DNA of 31,311 nucleotides from assembly GCA_046482825.1 (NCBI GenBank), contig JAWOEI010000036.1, forward strand, positions 1 through 31,311. The letters run 5' to 3'. Position numbers and translations under genes: made by a program. The notes under the pieces were generated by a model. That model worked only from the letters and a program-made list of their open reading frames with translations. It was not told where the DNA came from and ran no database searches. The stretch comes from M55B167 sp046482825. Its GTDB lineage: Bacteria; Verrucomicrobiota; Kiritimatiellia; RFP12; UBA1067. Every line of letters starts with the position of its first letter. Position 1 is the stretch's first letter. Below, one piece after another: positions 7,231-15,260 of the stretch.

Positions 7231-7748
7231 TTGTCTCCGGTTTCACTTTTTCCCGTCCGCATATCATAGGCCATGGCTATTTCAGGACAGGTGAATGGAT
7301 TTGCGTGTTTGGTGCAGTTTATGCAACCCATATATATTTTATGCATAATACTGGTTTTAGGTATTTCCCTGAAACCGAGTTTTTTGAAAAATCCAGGCGT
7401 AAAAGTCAGTACTATCGCCTGCTTAGGATCAAAACGTCTGACATTCTCAAGTATAGAGTTCACAAGTCTTGATCCGGCGTCATTGCCTCTCAATGCTTCA
7501 TTCACTGCAACGGACTGGATTTCCACTGAAGCATTTTTCGGCTCACCGATTTCCGGTAGAATTTTCCATGCGGCGCATCCCTGAATACCATCCTCGGATT
7601 CGCATACCGTGAAGCGGTCGATATTGCTGATGATATCACCGAGAGGTTTTACAATCAGTTCGTCACTATGTCTCCGAATCAAGTTAAATATCGTCTCGGC
7701 GTCATCAAGATGAGCCGGTCGTATCAAATATTTATCGTTTCCACTCAT
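7227..7748 (-). CDS. GNAT N-acetyltransferase, short ArgA-like
   Basis: A 173-residue GNAT-fold acyl-CoA transferase. The N-terminal strand and first helix (YLIRPAHLDDAETIFNLI) and the acetyl-CoA pyrophosphate loop (ALRGNDAGSRLV, about 84-95) are recognisable. The C-terminal FFKKLGFREI is a common GNAT strand. The tail MGCINCTKHANPFTCPEIAM resembles the Cys-containing tail of short, stand-alone N-acetylglutamate synthases, which would place it at the first step of arginine synthesis; the substrate is inferred. The gene follows htrA by 19 nt with AAGGAG upstream, so the two are probably co-transcribed. It converges with the NUDIX gene and overlaps it by 4 bp. Confidence 0.82.
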   Translation of the reverse strand: MSGNDKYLIRPAHLDDAETIFNLIRRHSDELIVKPLGDIISNIDRFTVCESEDGIQGCAAWKILPEIGEPKNASVEIQSVAVNEALRGNDAGSRLVNSILENVRRFDPKQAIVLTFTPGFFKKLGFREIPKTSIMHKIYMGCINCTKHANPFTCPEIAMAYDMRTGKSETGDN

Positions 7749-7767
7749 TATCAGCGGTTCTCCTTAA

Positions 7768-8901
7768 TCAGTGTTCCGGTACAAGCTGCAGCTTTACTTT
7801 ACGCGTTGTGCCGTTTTTATATACCGTGAGTATGATTTCTTCACCCGGATTCAGAGGGTCCAAAACAGCTTGCAATTCCTCTATAGTTTCAACTTCAATT
7901 GAGTTTACGGCTTTTATTATGTCTCCGAAAATCAGATCACTTCTCCTGTTAATTTTCACCCCTTCCAGACCTTCTTTTTCAGCGGGGGTGTTTTCGTAAA
8001 CAGCATATATGGCGACTCCTCTTATGCCTGCCCTGACTGTAACATGATCAGGCATTAGCTGCATGCCGAGACCGGCACGGGTGACACGTCCTTTTTTTAT
8101 CAGTTGCGGCACAATACGTTTTACAGTATCGGAAGGCACTGCGAAACCGATGCCCGCGTAGGCCCCGCTAGGACTCAGAATTGCCGTGTTGATTCCTATC
8201 ACCCTGCCGTGGCCGTTCAGCAGGGGGCCGCCGGAATTGCCGGGGTTGATGGCGGTATCGGTCTGAATAACATTATATATCTTGCGCTTGGTCATGGATG
8301 TTATGCTCCGTCCCAGTGCGCTGATTATTCCCGAAGTCATAGTTGTATCCAGACCGAAGGGATTGCCGATTGCATACACAGCCCTTCCTACTTCATGTCT
8401 GCATTCCTCTGCCATTTTAACAGGATGCAGAATATCGGCTGGAGCTTTGATTTTCAGTACGGCCAGGTCATAGTCCGGGGCAATTCCTGCAACGCTGGCA
8501 TCATAGCTGTTACCGTCAGGGAATGTCACTGTGATTCTGCTGGCCTGATGTACAACATGATAATTACTGACAATGTGTCCTTTTTTGTCCCAGACAAAAC
8601 CGGAGCCGGATCCCTGTTCAACTTCGTAAATTCTGGACGTAAAGAAACCCCGACGCACAAAGGCGTTGTTCGCAACTGAAACCACTGACGGAGATACCTT
8701 TCTGTAAATTTCAGATGCTGACAGTACGGACAGCGATGACGAAGAAGTTTGCTTGCCCGTAACACTTTCTGACATAAATGTTTTTTTTCCCGCCTGTGAA
8801 ACAGTCCTGGGTGATTGGACCTTTTCCCTTAGCTGCAGTGCGAGAAAAACAACAATCAGAATCAGAGAAACGGTTACTAGCGGTGATCGGTTTGAAAACA
8901 T
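7768..8901 (-). CDS. HtrA/DegP-family serine protease, membrane-anchored
   Basis: Periplasmic quality-control protease of family S1C. The 377-residue protein has an N-terminal hydrophobic anchor (LVTVSLILIVVFLAL, about 8-22), a low-complexity Ser-rich linker and a trypsin-like domain. The catalytic triad is His115 (SNYHVV), Asp145 (DYDLAVL) and Ser223 (GNSGGPLL). A single C-terminal PDZ domain spans roughly 270-370, with the NTPAEKEGLEG element. One PDZ plus an uncleaved anchor is the DegS-like layout, but whether it signals in an envelope-stress pathway cannot be told. It is read from a consensus promoter whose -10 lies 6 nt before the ATG. The ArgA-like gene follows. Confidence 0.93.
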   Translation of the reverse strand: MFSNRSPLVTVSLILIVVFLALQLREKVQSPRTVSQAGKKTFMSESVTGKQTSSSSLSVLSASEIYRKVSPSVVSVANNAFVRRGFFTSRIYEVEQGSGSGFVWDKKGHIVSNYHVVHQASRITVTFPDGNSYDASVAGIAPDYDLAVLKIKAPADILHPVKMAEECRHEVGRAVYAIGNPFGLDTTMTSGIISALGRSITSMTKRKIYNVIQTDTAINPGNSGGPLLNGHGRVIGINTAILSPSGAYAGIGFAVPSDTVKRIVPQLIKKGRVTRAGLGMQLMPDHVTVRAGIRGVAIYAVYENTPAEKEGLEGVKINRRSDLIFGDIIKAVNSIEVETIEELQAVLDPLNPGEEIILTVYKNGTTRKVKLQLVPEH

Positions 8902-8907
8902 GATTAT

Positions 8908-8936
8908 ATTATATAGTATTTCCGCGTTCAGGTAAA
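8908..8936 (-). promoter_or_regulatory. htrA promoter, apparently leaderless
   Basis: Minus-strand TTTACC (8931-8936), 17 nt, perfect TATAAT (8908-8913). Exactly 6 nt separate the -10 from the ATG at 8901, which puts the expected +1 on the start codon. A second TATAAT overlaps at 8903-8908. No ribosome site is present. Confidence 0.6.
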
Positions 8937-9047
8937 CCGCAGCTTTAACGTTTTTTCAGTTGCGCTGCATGCGACTGCCGCACTTTTTTCTGCGGCTGTC
9001 GCACAGAGCAGAAGACTCGTCAGTATATATTTTTCTGTTTTCATCAT
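8928..9047 (-). CDS. Possible 39-residue secreted or degraded peptide
   Basis: A minus-strand frame starts with a double ATG (9047, 9044) and has AAGGA at a good distance upstream. It ends at a TGA beside the htrA -35. The peptide opens with a short basic and hydrophobic N-terminus (MMKTEKYILTSLLLCATAA), like a brief signal peptide or lipoprotein signal, followed by about 20 polar residues. I recognise no family. It could be a small exported peptide, the remnant of a longer exported protein, or chance. The good ribosome site and the overlap with the htrA promoter are the only support. Confidence 0.3.
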   Translation of the reverse strand: MMKTEKYILTSLLLCATAAEKSAAVACSATEKTLKLRFT

Positions 9048-9135
9048 ACATATCCTTGTTGATTTGATTTGCAGACGATGTGTAATGAATAAACCTTGCG
9101 TTGCAAATCGAGACAGCTTTTAAGTCTGTTTGTGC

Positions 9136-9164
9136 TTGGCATTCTGCTGTTTTTTTGGTTTAAT
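9136..9164 (+). promoter_or_regulatory. ilvC promoter
   Basis: TTGGCA (9136-9141, 5 of 6 matches), 17 nt, TTTAAT (9159-9164, 5 of 6). Transcription would start near 9171, leaving a leader of about 127 nt before ilvC. Confidence 0.6.
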
Positions 9165-9179
9165 TTTTTAATTCGTGTG

Positions 9180-9264
9180 AACCGGACAGGATTGATTTTT
9201 TCTACTATGCAAGTCTTCCGGTTTTCAGCGTCGGTTTTGTGTGATGCATAAAAAAGGCCGACTG
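9180..9264 (+). promoter_or_regulatory. Structured 5' leader of ilvC
   Basis: Two successive inverted repeats lie in the predicted leader. AACCGGA (9180-9186) pairs with TCCGGTT (9217-9223). CAGCGTCGG (9226-9234) pairs with CCGACTG (9258-9264) with one bulge. A 14-codon frame (9207-9251) spans them; it has two Val and one Leu near its ends but no Ile or run of branched-chain codons. No U-run follows the second hairpin. This could be a regulatory leader, but it matches no class I know. Confidence 0.35.
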
Positions 9265-9297
9265 AATTATTGTTAATGCAATTAGGAGTATCAGACC

Positions 9298-10398
9298 ATG
9301 GCTAAGATTAGTTTTGGCGGTGTTAAAGAGACCGTCGTAACACGCAAGGAATTTTCGTTGGAAAAGGCGCAGCAGGTGCTTAAGGACGAGGTTATTGCTG
9401 TCATTGGTTACGGTGTGCAGGGCCCCGCTCAGTCGCTGAACATGCGTGACAACAAACTGAACGTTATTATAGGACAGGACAAATCCTTTAAACAGGATTG
9501 GAAACGCGCTGAAGCCGACGGCTGGAAACCCGGTAAAACTCTTTTCGATATTGAAGAGGCCTGCGAAAAAGCCACAATCGTTATGGTTCTGGTTAATGAT
9601 GCCGCTATCAAGGTTGTGTGGCCCCGCATCAAGCCGTATATGACAGCGGGCAAGGCTCTGTATTTCTCTCACGGTTTCGGTTTTGTTTACAACAGTCTGA
9701 CGAAGGTTAATCCCGGAGATGATGTGGATGTAATCATGGTTGCTCCCAAAGGTTCAGGAACATCTGTACGTCGGAACTTCCTGAACGGCGTTGGCATCAA
9801 CTCCAGTTTCGCCGTTGCACAGGATGCTACAGGCAAGGCCCTGCAGCGTACTAAGGCTATCGGCATCGGTGTGGGTTCAGGTTATCTTTTCCCCACTACA
9901 TTTGAGCACGAGGTCACCTCTGATCTGGTCGGTGAACGTGGTGTTCTGATGGGAGCGCTGGCCGGTATCATGGAAGCACAGTATGACGTTCTGCGTAAAC
10001 ATGGACATTCTCCTTCCGAGGCTTTTAATGAAACAGTGGAAGAGCTGACTCAGAGCCTCATCCGTCTGGTTGATGAAAACGGCATGGACTGGATGTATTC
10101 CAACTGTTCCGCTACAGCCCAGCGCGGTGCTCTGGACTGGCGTCCTAAATTCAAGAAAGCGACACTTCCCGTATTCAAGGAGCTTTATGAAGCTGTTGCT
10201 TCCCAGAAAGAGGCCCGCCGTGTAATGCGTATATGCGGTGCCAAAGATTACAAGAAAAAGCTGGATGCAGAGCTTAAAGCTATGCGTGACTCGGAGATGT
10301 GGAAAGCCGGTGCCGCTGTGCGCAGGCTCCGCCCGCATGAAGGTGTTAAAGAAGGCGCTGATAAAGCTACCGGCGTCAAGGGTCGCGGCAAGAACTGA
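9298..10398 (+). CDS. ilvC: Ketol-acid reductoisomerase (NADP-dependent type)
   Basis: Second common step of valine, leucine and isoleucine synthesis: Mg-dependent alkyl migration and reduction of acetolactate or acetohydroxybutyrate. The dinucleotide-binding loop is GYGVQGPAQSLNMRDN (37-52). Downstream landmarks are SHGFGF, APKGSGTSVRR, GERGVLMGALAG, FNETVEELTQSL and the tail motif SNCSATAQRGALDW. At 366 residues, with this loop and a Lys/Arg-rich C-terminus, it belongs to the longer Bacteroidetes/plant-like group rather than the 330-residue form common elsewhere. The start has TTAGGAGT 9 nt upstream. It stands alone: no ilvB, ilvN or leu genes are adjacent. It is closed by a strong terminator. 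Confidence 0.96.
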   Translation: MAKISFGGVKETVVTRKEFSLEKAQQVLKDEVIAVIGYGVQGPAQSLNMRDNKLNVIIGQDKSFKQDWKRAEADGWKPGKTLFDIEEACEKATIVMVLVNDAAIKVVWPRIKPYMTAGKALYFSHGFGFVYNSLTKVNPGDDVDVIMVAPKGSGTSVRRNFLNGVGINSSFAVAQDATGKALQRTKAIGIGVGSGYLFPTTFEHEVTSDLVGERGVLMGALAGIMEAQYDVLRKHGHSPSEAFNETVEELTQSLIRLVDENGMDWMYSNCSATAQRGALDWRPKFKKATLPVFKELYEAVASQKEARRVMRICGAKDYKKKLDAELKAMRDSEMWKAGAAVRRLRPHEGVKEGADKATGVKGRGKN

Positions 10399-10425
10399 TC
10401 TTAAGGATTACCATGAAAAAGAAGG

Positions 10426-10458
10426 TCCGCTGTTTTCAACGGCGGATCTTTTTTTTTC
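10426..10458 (+). terminator. Intrinsic terminator of ilvC
   Basis: Stem TCCGCTGTT / AACGGCGGA (9 bp with one G-U pair, 3-nt loop) followed by TCTTTTTTTTT. It lies 28 bp after the ilvC stop. Confidence 0.9.
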
Positions 10459-10470
10459 TGTTTTCAACGG

Positions 10471-10746
10471 TCAGTTATCTGTATAAGGATGTATCCAGGG
10501 TTTGCGGTAGTTTCGTTTCAACAGGGCTGCGGCTTGCGGGTTACCGATTATCTGTTCCTGTACCGGATCCCACTGAACAACGGATGACGTTTCATAGGCT
10601 ATCATTGCCAGTTTCACCGTTGTGGTAGATTGGTATCCGTTCTCTATGGAGCAGGATGGTTCCCGGCGGGTTCTGACGCAGTCAAGAAAATCCTTCATGT
10701 GATCGGTTTTCACTGACGACTTGACGACTTGAATTTCAGGTTCTGC
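10471..10746 (-). pseudogene. C-terminal remnant of a Gfo/Idh/MocA-family oxidoreductase
   Basis: A 91-codon frame on the minus strand encodes what looks like only the end of a sugar/inositol dehydrogenase-like oxidoreductase. HMKDFLDCVRTR, then Ser/Thr-rich GYQSTTTVKLAMIAYE and WDPVQEQIIGNPQA...RNYRKPW correspond to the conserved tail of these roughly 400-residue enzymes (HxxNFLDCIxxR, WD...E...D..A...L.R.YR.PW). The Rossmann domain is absent: an in-frame stop (10747-10749) lies just upstream, and the following 530 bp show no related sequence. An 8-bp tandem duplication (GACGACTT twice, 10715-10730) sits near the edge of the recognisable homology. I read it as a decaying gene; recognition is from the family tail pattern only. 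Confidence 0.7.
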
Positions 10747-10749
10747 TTA

Positions 10750-11281
10750 CAGGGCGGAGAATGGCTTTAGAGCGCTCAGACCCCGTCTTGCGAAATATCA
10801 TACTACGGATTGGGAATGCGACGGCCTTTGTTGTTGCAAAGCGCCAGCTTCCACATTCCATGTTATGCCAGTTTTACAGGAATTCAGGAATAACATCGGG
10901 GCTGAGCAAAATATTGAAAACATTGCATTATAATATACTTTTTCTAAAATTAAATCCAGAAACTGCTTTATCAAACAGCATTACCGGGTGCGGCTCAGTC
11001 GGGGATATTCACTGAATAAAACAGCCTGTTTTTATTGCTTCTGATTGGTATTCCAAAAAAAATATTGTTTGGAGTGGCTTTCAACAGTGTTTTTTGTTAT
11101 TATTTTGATCTTTTAAGCCCATATAGGGCATGTGAAGTGAGTTTTTTCATCTGAGTGGATGGATTATATTAAACTCTGATTGTTAACATCAAAAAAAACG
11201 TTCGGTTAAAAAGCGCTGGTAATTACTTACAGTTCAATTACAGCATATCTGCTTCTTTGCCGAGCTGGAAATCAAATTAGT
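10750..11281. other. Long non-coding gap before rpsA
   Basis: About 530 bp with no convincing gene. An 84-codon plus-strand frame (10761-11015) has no family resemblance and atypical composition. The last 250 bp are AT-rich and presumably hold the rpsA promoter and leader; TATATT near 11164 is a possible -10 but has no good -35. A short inverted repeat, GCCC-ATATA-GGGC (about 11118-11130), is visible. The part nearest the oxidoreductase remnant may be the decayed body of that gene. Confidence 0.4.
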
Positions 11282-13033
11282 ATGGCAATTCGTAAACCCC
11301 AGACCGCCAAACCCAAAACAGGACCTATGTACGATATGATGGAAGCGGCTTTGGCCGAGCAGATGCAGCAGTTTACTGCCGGATCCATCATCAAAGGGAA
11401 AGTCAGTGCTATCAAGGGAAATGAAGTTCTGGTGGATATCGGATATAAATCCGAGGGCATTGTTAATGCGAACGAGTTTGAAGATGTCTCCACTGTGAAT
11501 GTAGGTGACGTAGTCGATGTGCTGCTTGTCGAGCTCGAAAATGAAAAAAGCGGCATGGTGAATCTCAGCAAAAGCCGTGCGGATGAAAAGCTGCGCTGGG
11601 ACGCTGTGCTTGAGAAATACACAGAAGGTTGCGTCGTAACAGGTGTTATCCGTAACAGAGTGCGTGGCGGTCTTATTGTTGACGTTGACGGCGTTGATGC
11701 TTTTCTGCCCGGTTCTCAGGTGGATGTCACTCCGGTATCAGACGTTGATCGATTCATAGACGGAAGTTTTGAATTCAAAGTCATTAAAATCAGCGATGAG
11801 CGCAGAAATATCATTGTGTCGCGCCGCGAGCTGATAGAAGAACGTATGGCTGACAAGAGGCAGGATCTTCTTGCCTCTATTGAGGAAGGCCAAAGACGTA
11901 CAGGACATGTGAAGAATATCACAGATTTCGGCGCATTCATTGATCTTGACGGTCTCGACGGTCTGTTGCATATCACCGATATGAGCTGGGGCCGTATCAA
12001 ACATCCGAGTGAAATGCTTAAAGTCGGCGAAGAGGTCGATGTTGTTATTCTGGATGTGGATATGGACCGTGAGCGTGTATCTCTCGGTCTCAAACAGGCA
12101 ACGCCGAATCCCTGGGAGGATATAGAAGGCAACTTCCCGATAGGCAGCCGTTTGCGAGGCAAGGTTGTCAACCTGGTTCCTTATGGCGCTTTTGTTGAAA
12201 TTCAGCCCGGTATCGAAGGTCTGGTTCATGTGTCCGAATTTTCCTGGACTAAACGTGTTGCCCGCGCTTCTGACGTTCTGTCCGTTGGTGACGAGGTGGA
12301 CGTTGTTGTGCTGAGTATCGATGCTGCCAATCAGAAGATCGCCCTTGGTATCCGTCAGACGGAAGACAATCCCTGGGATACAGTTCAGGATCGTTATCCT
12401 GTAGGAAGCCGTATCAGCGGCAAGGTCCGCAATTTCACCACATACGGTGCTTTTGTTGAACTGGAAGAGGGTATCGACGGCATGATTCATGTTTCCGATA
12501 TGTCATGGACCCGCAAGATTAATCATCCGAGCGAGGTGCTTCAGAAAGGTCAGGAGGTAGAAGCGGTTGTTTTGGAAGTCAATCCTAATGATCAGCGTAT
12601 CAGCCTCGGCCTTAAACAGGCCAGTGATGATCCCTGGAATACAATTACCACGCGTTTCGCCATCGGTCAGATTGTGAAAGGCAAAGTATCCAAAATTGCT
12701 TCCTTCGGCGCTTTTGTAGAGCTTGAGGACGGTGTTGACGGACTTGTCCATATCTCGCAGATATCTGACCAGCATGTTGAAAAGGTCAAGGATGTTCTCA
12801 AAGTGGGTGATGAAGTCGAGGCCCGCATTGTCAAGATCGACAGCGATGAGCGTCGTATCGGTCTGAGCATCAAGGCTGTCAATATGGATGAAACCGAGGT
12901 TGAGGAACTGACACGTGACATGAGTGCATCTGATCTGAAACCCGGTGAAAATCTGGTTGGTCTGGCTGCCGCGTTTGACGACGCGTTTGCGCAGAGCGAA
13001 ACCGAAGAATGGCATCCTGGCGATGATCAGTAA
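11282..13033 (+). CDS. rpsA: 30S ribosomal protein S1 (six S1 domains)
   Basis: Binds mRNA single strands and helps load structured messages on the 30S subunit. The 583-residue product contains six S1 repeats starting near residues 33, 117, 201, 288, 375 and 461. Repeats 3-6 show the canonical pattern (for example GAFVELEEGIDGMIHVSDMSW), with conserved Gly, Phe and His; repeats 1 and 2 are divergent (VDIGYKSEGIV, VDVDGVDAFLPG), as usual for the ribosome-binding half. The C-terminus is acidic. The start has only a weak GGAAA upstream, not unusual for rpsA. Long antisense frames across the gene are by-products of the repeats. A strong terminator separates it from tyrS. Confidence 0.95.
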   Translation: MAIRKPQTAKPKTGPMYDMMEAALAEQMQQFTAGSIIKGKVSAIKGNEVLVDIGYKSEGIVNANEFEDVSTVNVGDVVDVLLVELENEKSGMVNLSKSRADEKLRWDAVLEKYTEGCVVTGVIRNRVRGGLIVDVDGVDAFLPGSQVDVTPVSDVDRFIDGSFEFKVIKISDERRNIIVSRRELIEERMADKRQDLLASIEEGQRRTGHVKNITDFGAFIDLDGLDGLLHITDMSWGRIKHPSEMLKVGEEVDVVILDVDMDRERVSLGLKQATPNPWEDIEGNFPIGSRLRGKVVNLVPYGAFVEIQPGIEGLVHVSEFSWTKRVARASDVLSVGDEVDVVVLSIDAANQKIALGIRQTEDNPWDTVQDRYPVGSRISGKVRNFTTYGAFVELEEGIDGMIHVSDMSWTRKINHPSEVLQKGQEVEAVVLEVNPNDQRISLGLKQASDDPWNTITTRFAIGQIVKGKVSKIASFGAFVELEDGVDGLVHISQISDQHVEKVKDVLKVGDEVEARIVKIDSDERRIGLSIKAVNMDETEVEELTRDMSASDLKPGENLVGLAAAFDDAFAQSETEEWHPGDDQ

Positions 13034-13045
13034 TCGTCTTTGAAG

Positions 13046-13077
13046 AAAAGGGCGTCTGGCGACAGACGCCCTTTTTT
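13046..13077 (+). terminator. Intrinsic terminator of rpsA
   Basis: Perfect 9-bp stem GGGCGTCTG / CAGACGCCC closed by a GCGA tetraloop, with an A-run before and six T after. It lies 16 bp after the rpsA stop. Confidence 0.95.
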
Positions 13078-13118
13078 AATATTAACGCCAATATCAACTT
13101 AAAACGAACGCATAAAAA

Positions 13119-14393
13119 ATGGCCAATGTATTAGACATTTTCAGATCCCGTAATCTTTTCGAGGATATGACCAGTTCTGAACTGGAAAAACAGCTTGAAA
13201 AGCGTACAACTGTGTATGCCGGTTTTGATCCTACAGCCGAGAGTCTGCAGGCGGGTAACTTTGTAACTATCATGGCTCTTGCCCATATGCAGAGGCAGGG
13301 GCACAGGGTAATTGCGCTTGTCGGAGGTGCAACCGGTCTTATAGGCGATCCTTCCGGAAAATCCAGTGAACGTAATCAGCTCACAGTTGAGTGTGTACAG
13401 CGCAATCTACTGGGTATCAAAGAGAACCTTTCACGTTTTCTGGATTTTGATCCCGATTCTGATAATCCGGCTCTTCTGGTTAATAATTATGACTGGTTCA
13501 AGGATATTTCTTTTGTCGATATTCTGCGTGATGTCGGCCGGTATTTCCGGATGACACAGATGCTTGGCAAGGAGAGTGTCAAAAAGCGTCTTGATTCCGA
13601 TGAGGGCATGAGCTTTACGGAATTCTGCTATCAGATTCTGCAGGGATATGACTTTTATCATCTGTATAAAGAGTATGGCTGCCGTATGCAGATAGGCGGT
13701 TCGGATCAGTGGGGTAATATTACGGCTGGCACTGATTTGATCCGTAAGCTCTGCGGAGAAGAGGTTTTCGGGATGACTTTCCCTCTGGTCTGTGACAGCA
13801 ACGGCCGTAAATTCGGCAAAAGTGAAGGCAATGCCATTTATCTTGATGCTGATAAAACATCCTGTTACGATTTTTATCAGTTTTTTCTTCGTACACTGGA
13901 TGCGGATGTTATCCGCTATCTCAGAATATTCACTTTTCTTCCCGGAGAACGTATTGCTGAACTTGAAAAGCGCGTTGAAACTGAACCGGAGAAGCGTGAA
14001 GCGCAGAAAGTCCTGGCAGAGGAACTCACCCGCTGTGTCCACGGAGAAAAGGGGCTGGTTTCTGCACGCAAAGCAACTGAAGTGCTTTTCGGCGGTTCTG
14101 TCAAGGGTATAGCTGCTGATGCCCTGGAAGCAATCTTTGCTGATGTGCCTTCCGCTGCACTGAAGCGCGAAGATGTTTTGGGCAGACCCGCCTTTGAAGT
14201 GATTGCCGCTGCCAGCATGACCGGAAGTAAAGGCGAAGCGCGTCGCCTTGTGCAGCAGGGAGGCCTGAGCATCAACAATGTCAAAGTCAGTGATCTCGAC
14301 CGCAGTATAACAGCAGATGATCTTATAGAAGATCGTCTGATTGTTCTCCGCAGCGGGAAGAAGAAGTATTTTCTGCTGAAGACAGAGGGCTGA
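13119..14393 (+). CDS. tyrS: Tyrosyl-tRNA synthetase
   Basis: Charges tRNA-Tyr. The 424-residue class I synthetase has GFDPTAES at 35-42 followed by QAGN (44-47) where most family members have HxGH. The KMSKS loop is KFGKS (231-235), normal for TyrRS. The tyrosine pocket YQILQGYDF (171-179) and GGSDQWGN (193-200) are intact. A C-terminal S4-type RNA-binding domain (from about 355: LVQQGGLSINN..., LRSGKKKYF) matches the bacterial layout. No clear ribosome site precedes the ATG. It converges on trpA with a 66-bp gap that shows no clear terminator. Confidence 0.95.
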   Translation: MANVLDIFRSRNLFEDMTSSELEKQLEKRTTVYAGFDPTAESLQAGNFVTIMALAHMQRQGHRVIALVGGATGLIGDPSGKSSERNQLTVECVQRNLLGIKENLSRFLDFDPDSDNPALLVNNYDWFKDISFVDILRDVGRYFRMTQMLGKESVKKRLDSDEGMSFTEFCYQILQGYDFYHLYKEYGCRMQIGGSDQWGNITAGTDLIRKLCGEEVFGMTFPLVCDSNGRKFGKSEGNAIYLDADKTSCYDFYQFFLRTLDADVIRYLRIFTFLPGERIAELEKRVETEPEKREAQKVLAEELTRCVHGEKGLVSARKATEVLFGGSVKGIAADALEAIFADVPSAALKREDVLGRPAFEVIAAASMTGSKGEARRLVQQGGLSINNVKVSDLDRSITADDLIEDRLIVLRSGKKKYFLLKTEG

Positions 14394-14459
14394 TTGCGGA
14401 CGGAGCTCTTATTCCGGAAGGGAATGACGCCGGGCCGTGTTACGAACAGGTCAGAGAAA

Positions 14460-15260
14460 TTAATCGGTGTCCATTCCTGAACGGAGTTCTTTAATCTTAT
14501 CGCGTATCTTTCCGGGCAGGCTTTTTTTATTTGTTGAACCTGCAATAATTTTAACCAGGGCTGAACCGACAACAAGTCCGTCGGCCATGGGTTCCATGCG
14601 CCGGGTATCTTCGGCGGTACTGATGCCGAATCCCAGACATACAGGCAAGGGGGATATTTTTTTAATTGCAGCGGCATGTTCTGCAACAGCCGAGTAATCA
14701 AGACCTCCTGTGCCGGTAACGCCAGTGCGTGTGATCAGATACAGAAAACCTCCCGCTCCGTCCACCAGCATTTTCAATCGCTCGGGTGTGGTGGTCGGTG
14801 CTGCCAGGCGAATGATATGTATCTCTTTGTCAACGATTATCTCGCGCAGCGGGGCAGCCTCCTCCGGCGGCAGATCAACGATTAGAATTCCGTCAATTCC
14901 GGATTCAACCAGCTTGCCAGCCAGTTTTTCCAGTCCGTATTTAAATAAAGGATTATAATAGCTGAAAAGAACAATAGGGGTGTTCACTTCGGCTCTCAGC
15001 TTTTCAGCCAGTTCAAAAGTGCGTGTCAGCGACATATCTGAATTCAACGCCCTTTCGGATGCAGCCTGTATCACCGGTCCGTCGCAGGTGGGATCTGAGA
15101 AGGGAACTCCTATCTCCAGTATATCCACACCTGAGGTGCAGGCGGTTTTGAGTATTTCAAGGCTGGTGTCAAAATCAGGATCGCCGGCAGTCAGAAAAGC
15201 GACCAGCGCTTTTTTTCCTTCCGCTTTCAGATCTGCAAATGTTTTGTCAATTCGGTTCAT
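14460..15260 (-). CDS. trpA: Tryptophan synthase alpha subunit
   Basis: Cleaves indole-3-glycerol phosphate to indole and glyceraldehyde 3-phosphate, passing indole to TrpB. The 266-residue barrel has catalytic Glu49 (DILEIGVPFSDP) and Asp60 (CDGPVIQ) at the positions known from enterobacterial TrpA. It also has VDLPPEE, the phosphate-binding GTGGL region and GFGIST. The ATG overlaps the trpB stop by 4 nt (ATGA), which implies translational coupling. It is the last gene of the trp operon. Confidence 0.97.
   Translation of the reverse strand: MNRIDKTFADLKAEGKKALVAFLTAGDPDFDTSLEILKTACTSGVDILEIGVPFSDPTCDGPVIQAASERALNSDMSLTRTFELAEKLRAEVNTPIVLFSYYNPLFKYGLEKLAGKLVESGIDGILIVDLPPEEAAPLREIIVDKEIHIIRLAAPTTTPERLKMLVDGAGGFLYLITRTGVTGTGGLDYSAVAEHAAAIKKISPLPVCLGFGISTAEDTRRMEPMADGLVVGSALVKIIAGSTNKKSLPGKIRDKIKELRSGMDTD

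Noticed and set aside
8104..8679. 191-codon plus-strand frame inside htrA
   Set aside because: It is antisense to the protease domain whose catalytic triad is intact; no ribosome site or homology pattern.
10761..11015. 84-codon plus-strand ORF before rpsA
   Set aside because: No ribosome site and no recognisable domain in a region that appears to be decayed DNA.
11716..12490. Long antisense frames (151 and 250 codons) across rpsA
   Set aside because: They mirror the repeated S1 codons; composition is that of a complement and no family is recognisable.
13916..14701. 261-codon minus-strand frame across the end of tyrS and of trpA
   Set aside because: It covers two certain genes in other frames, is rich in Arg/Ser as expected of a shadow, and shows no family motif.
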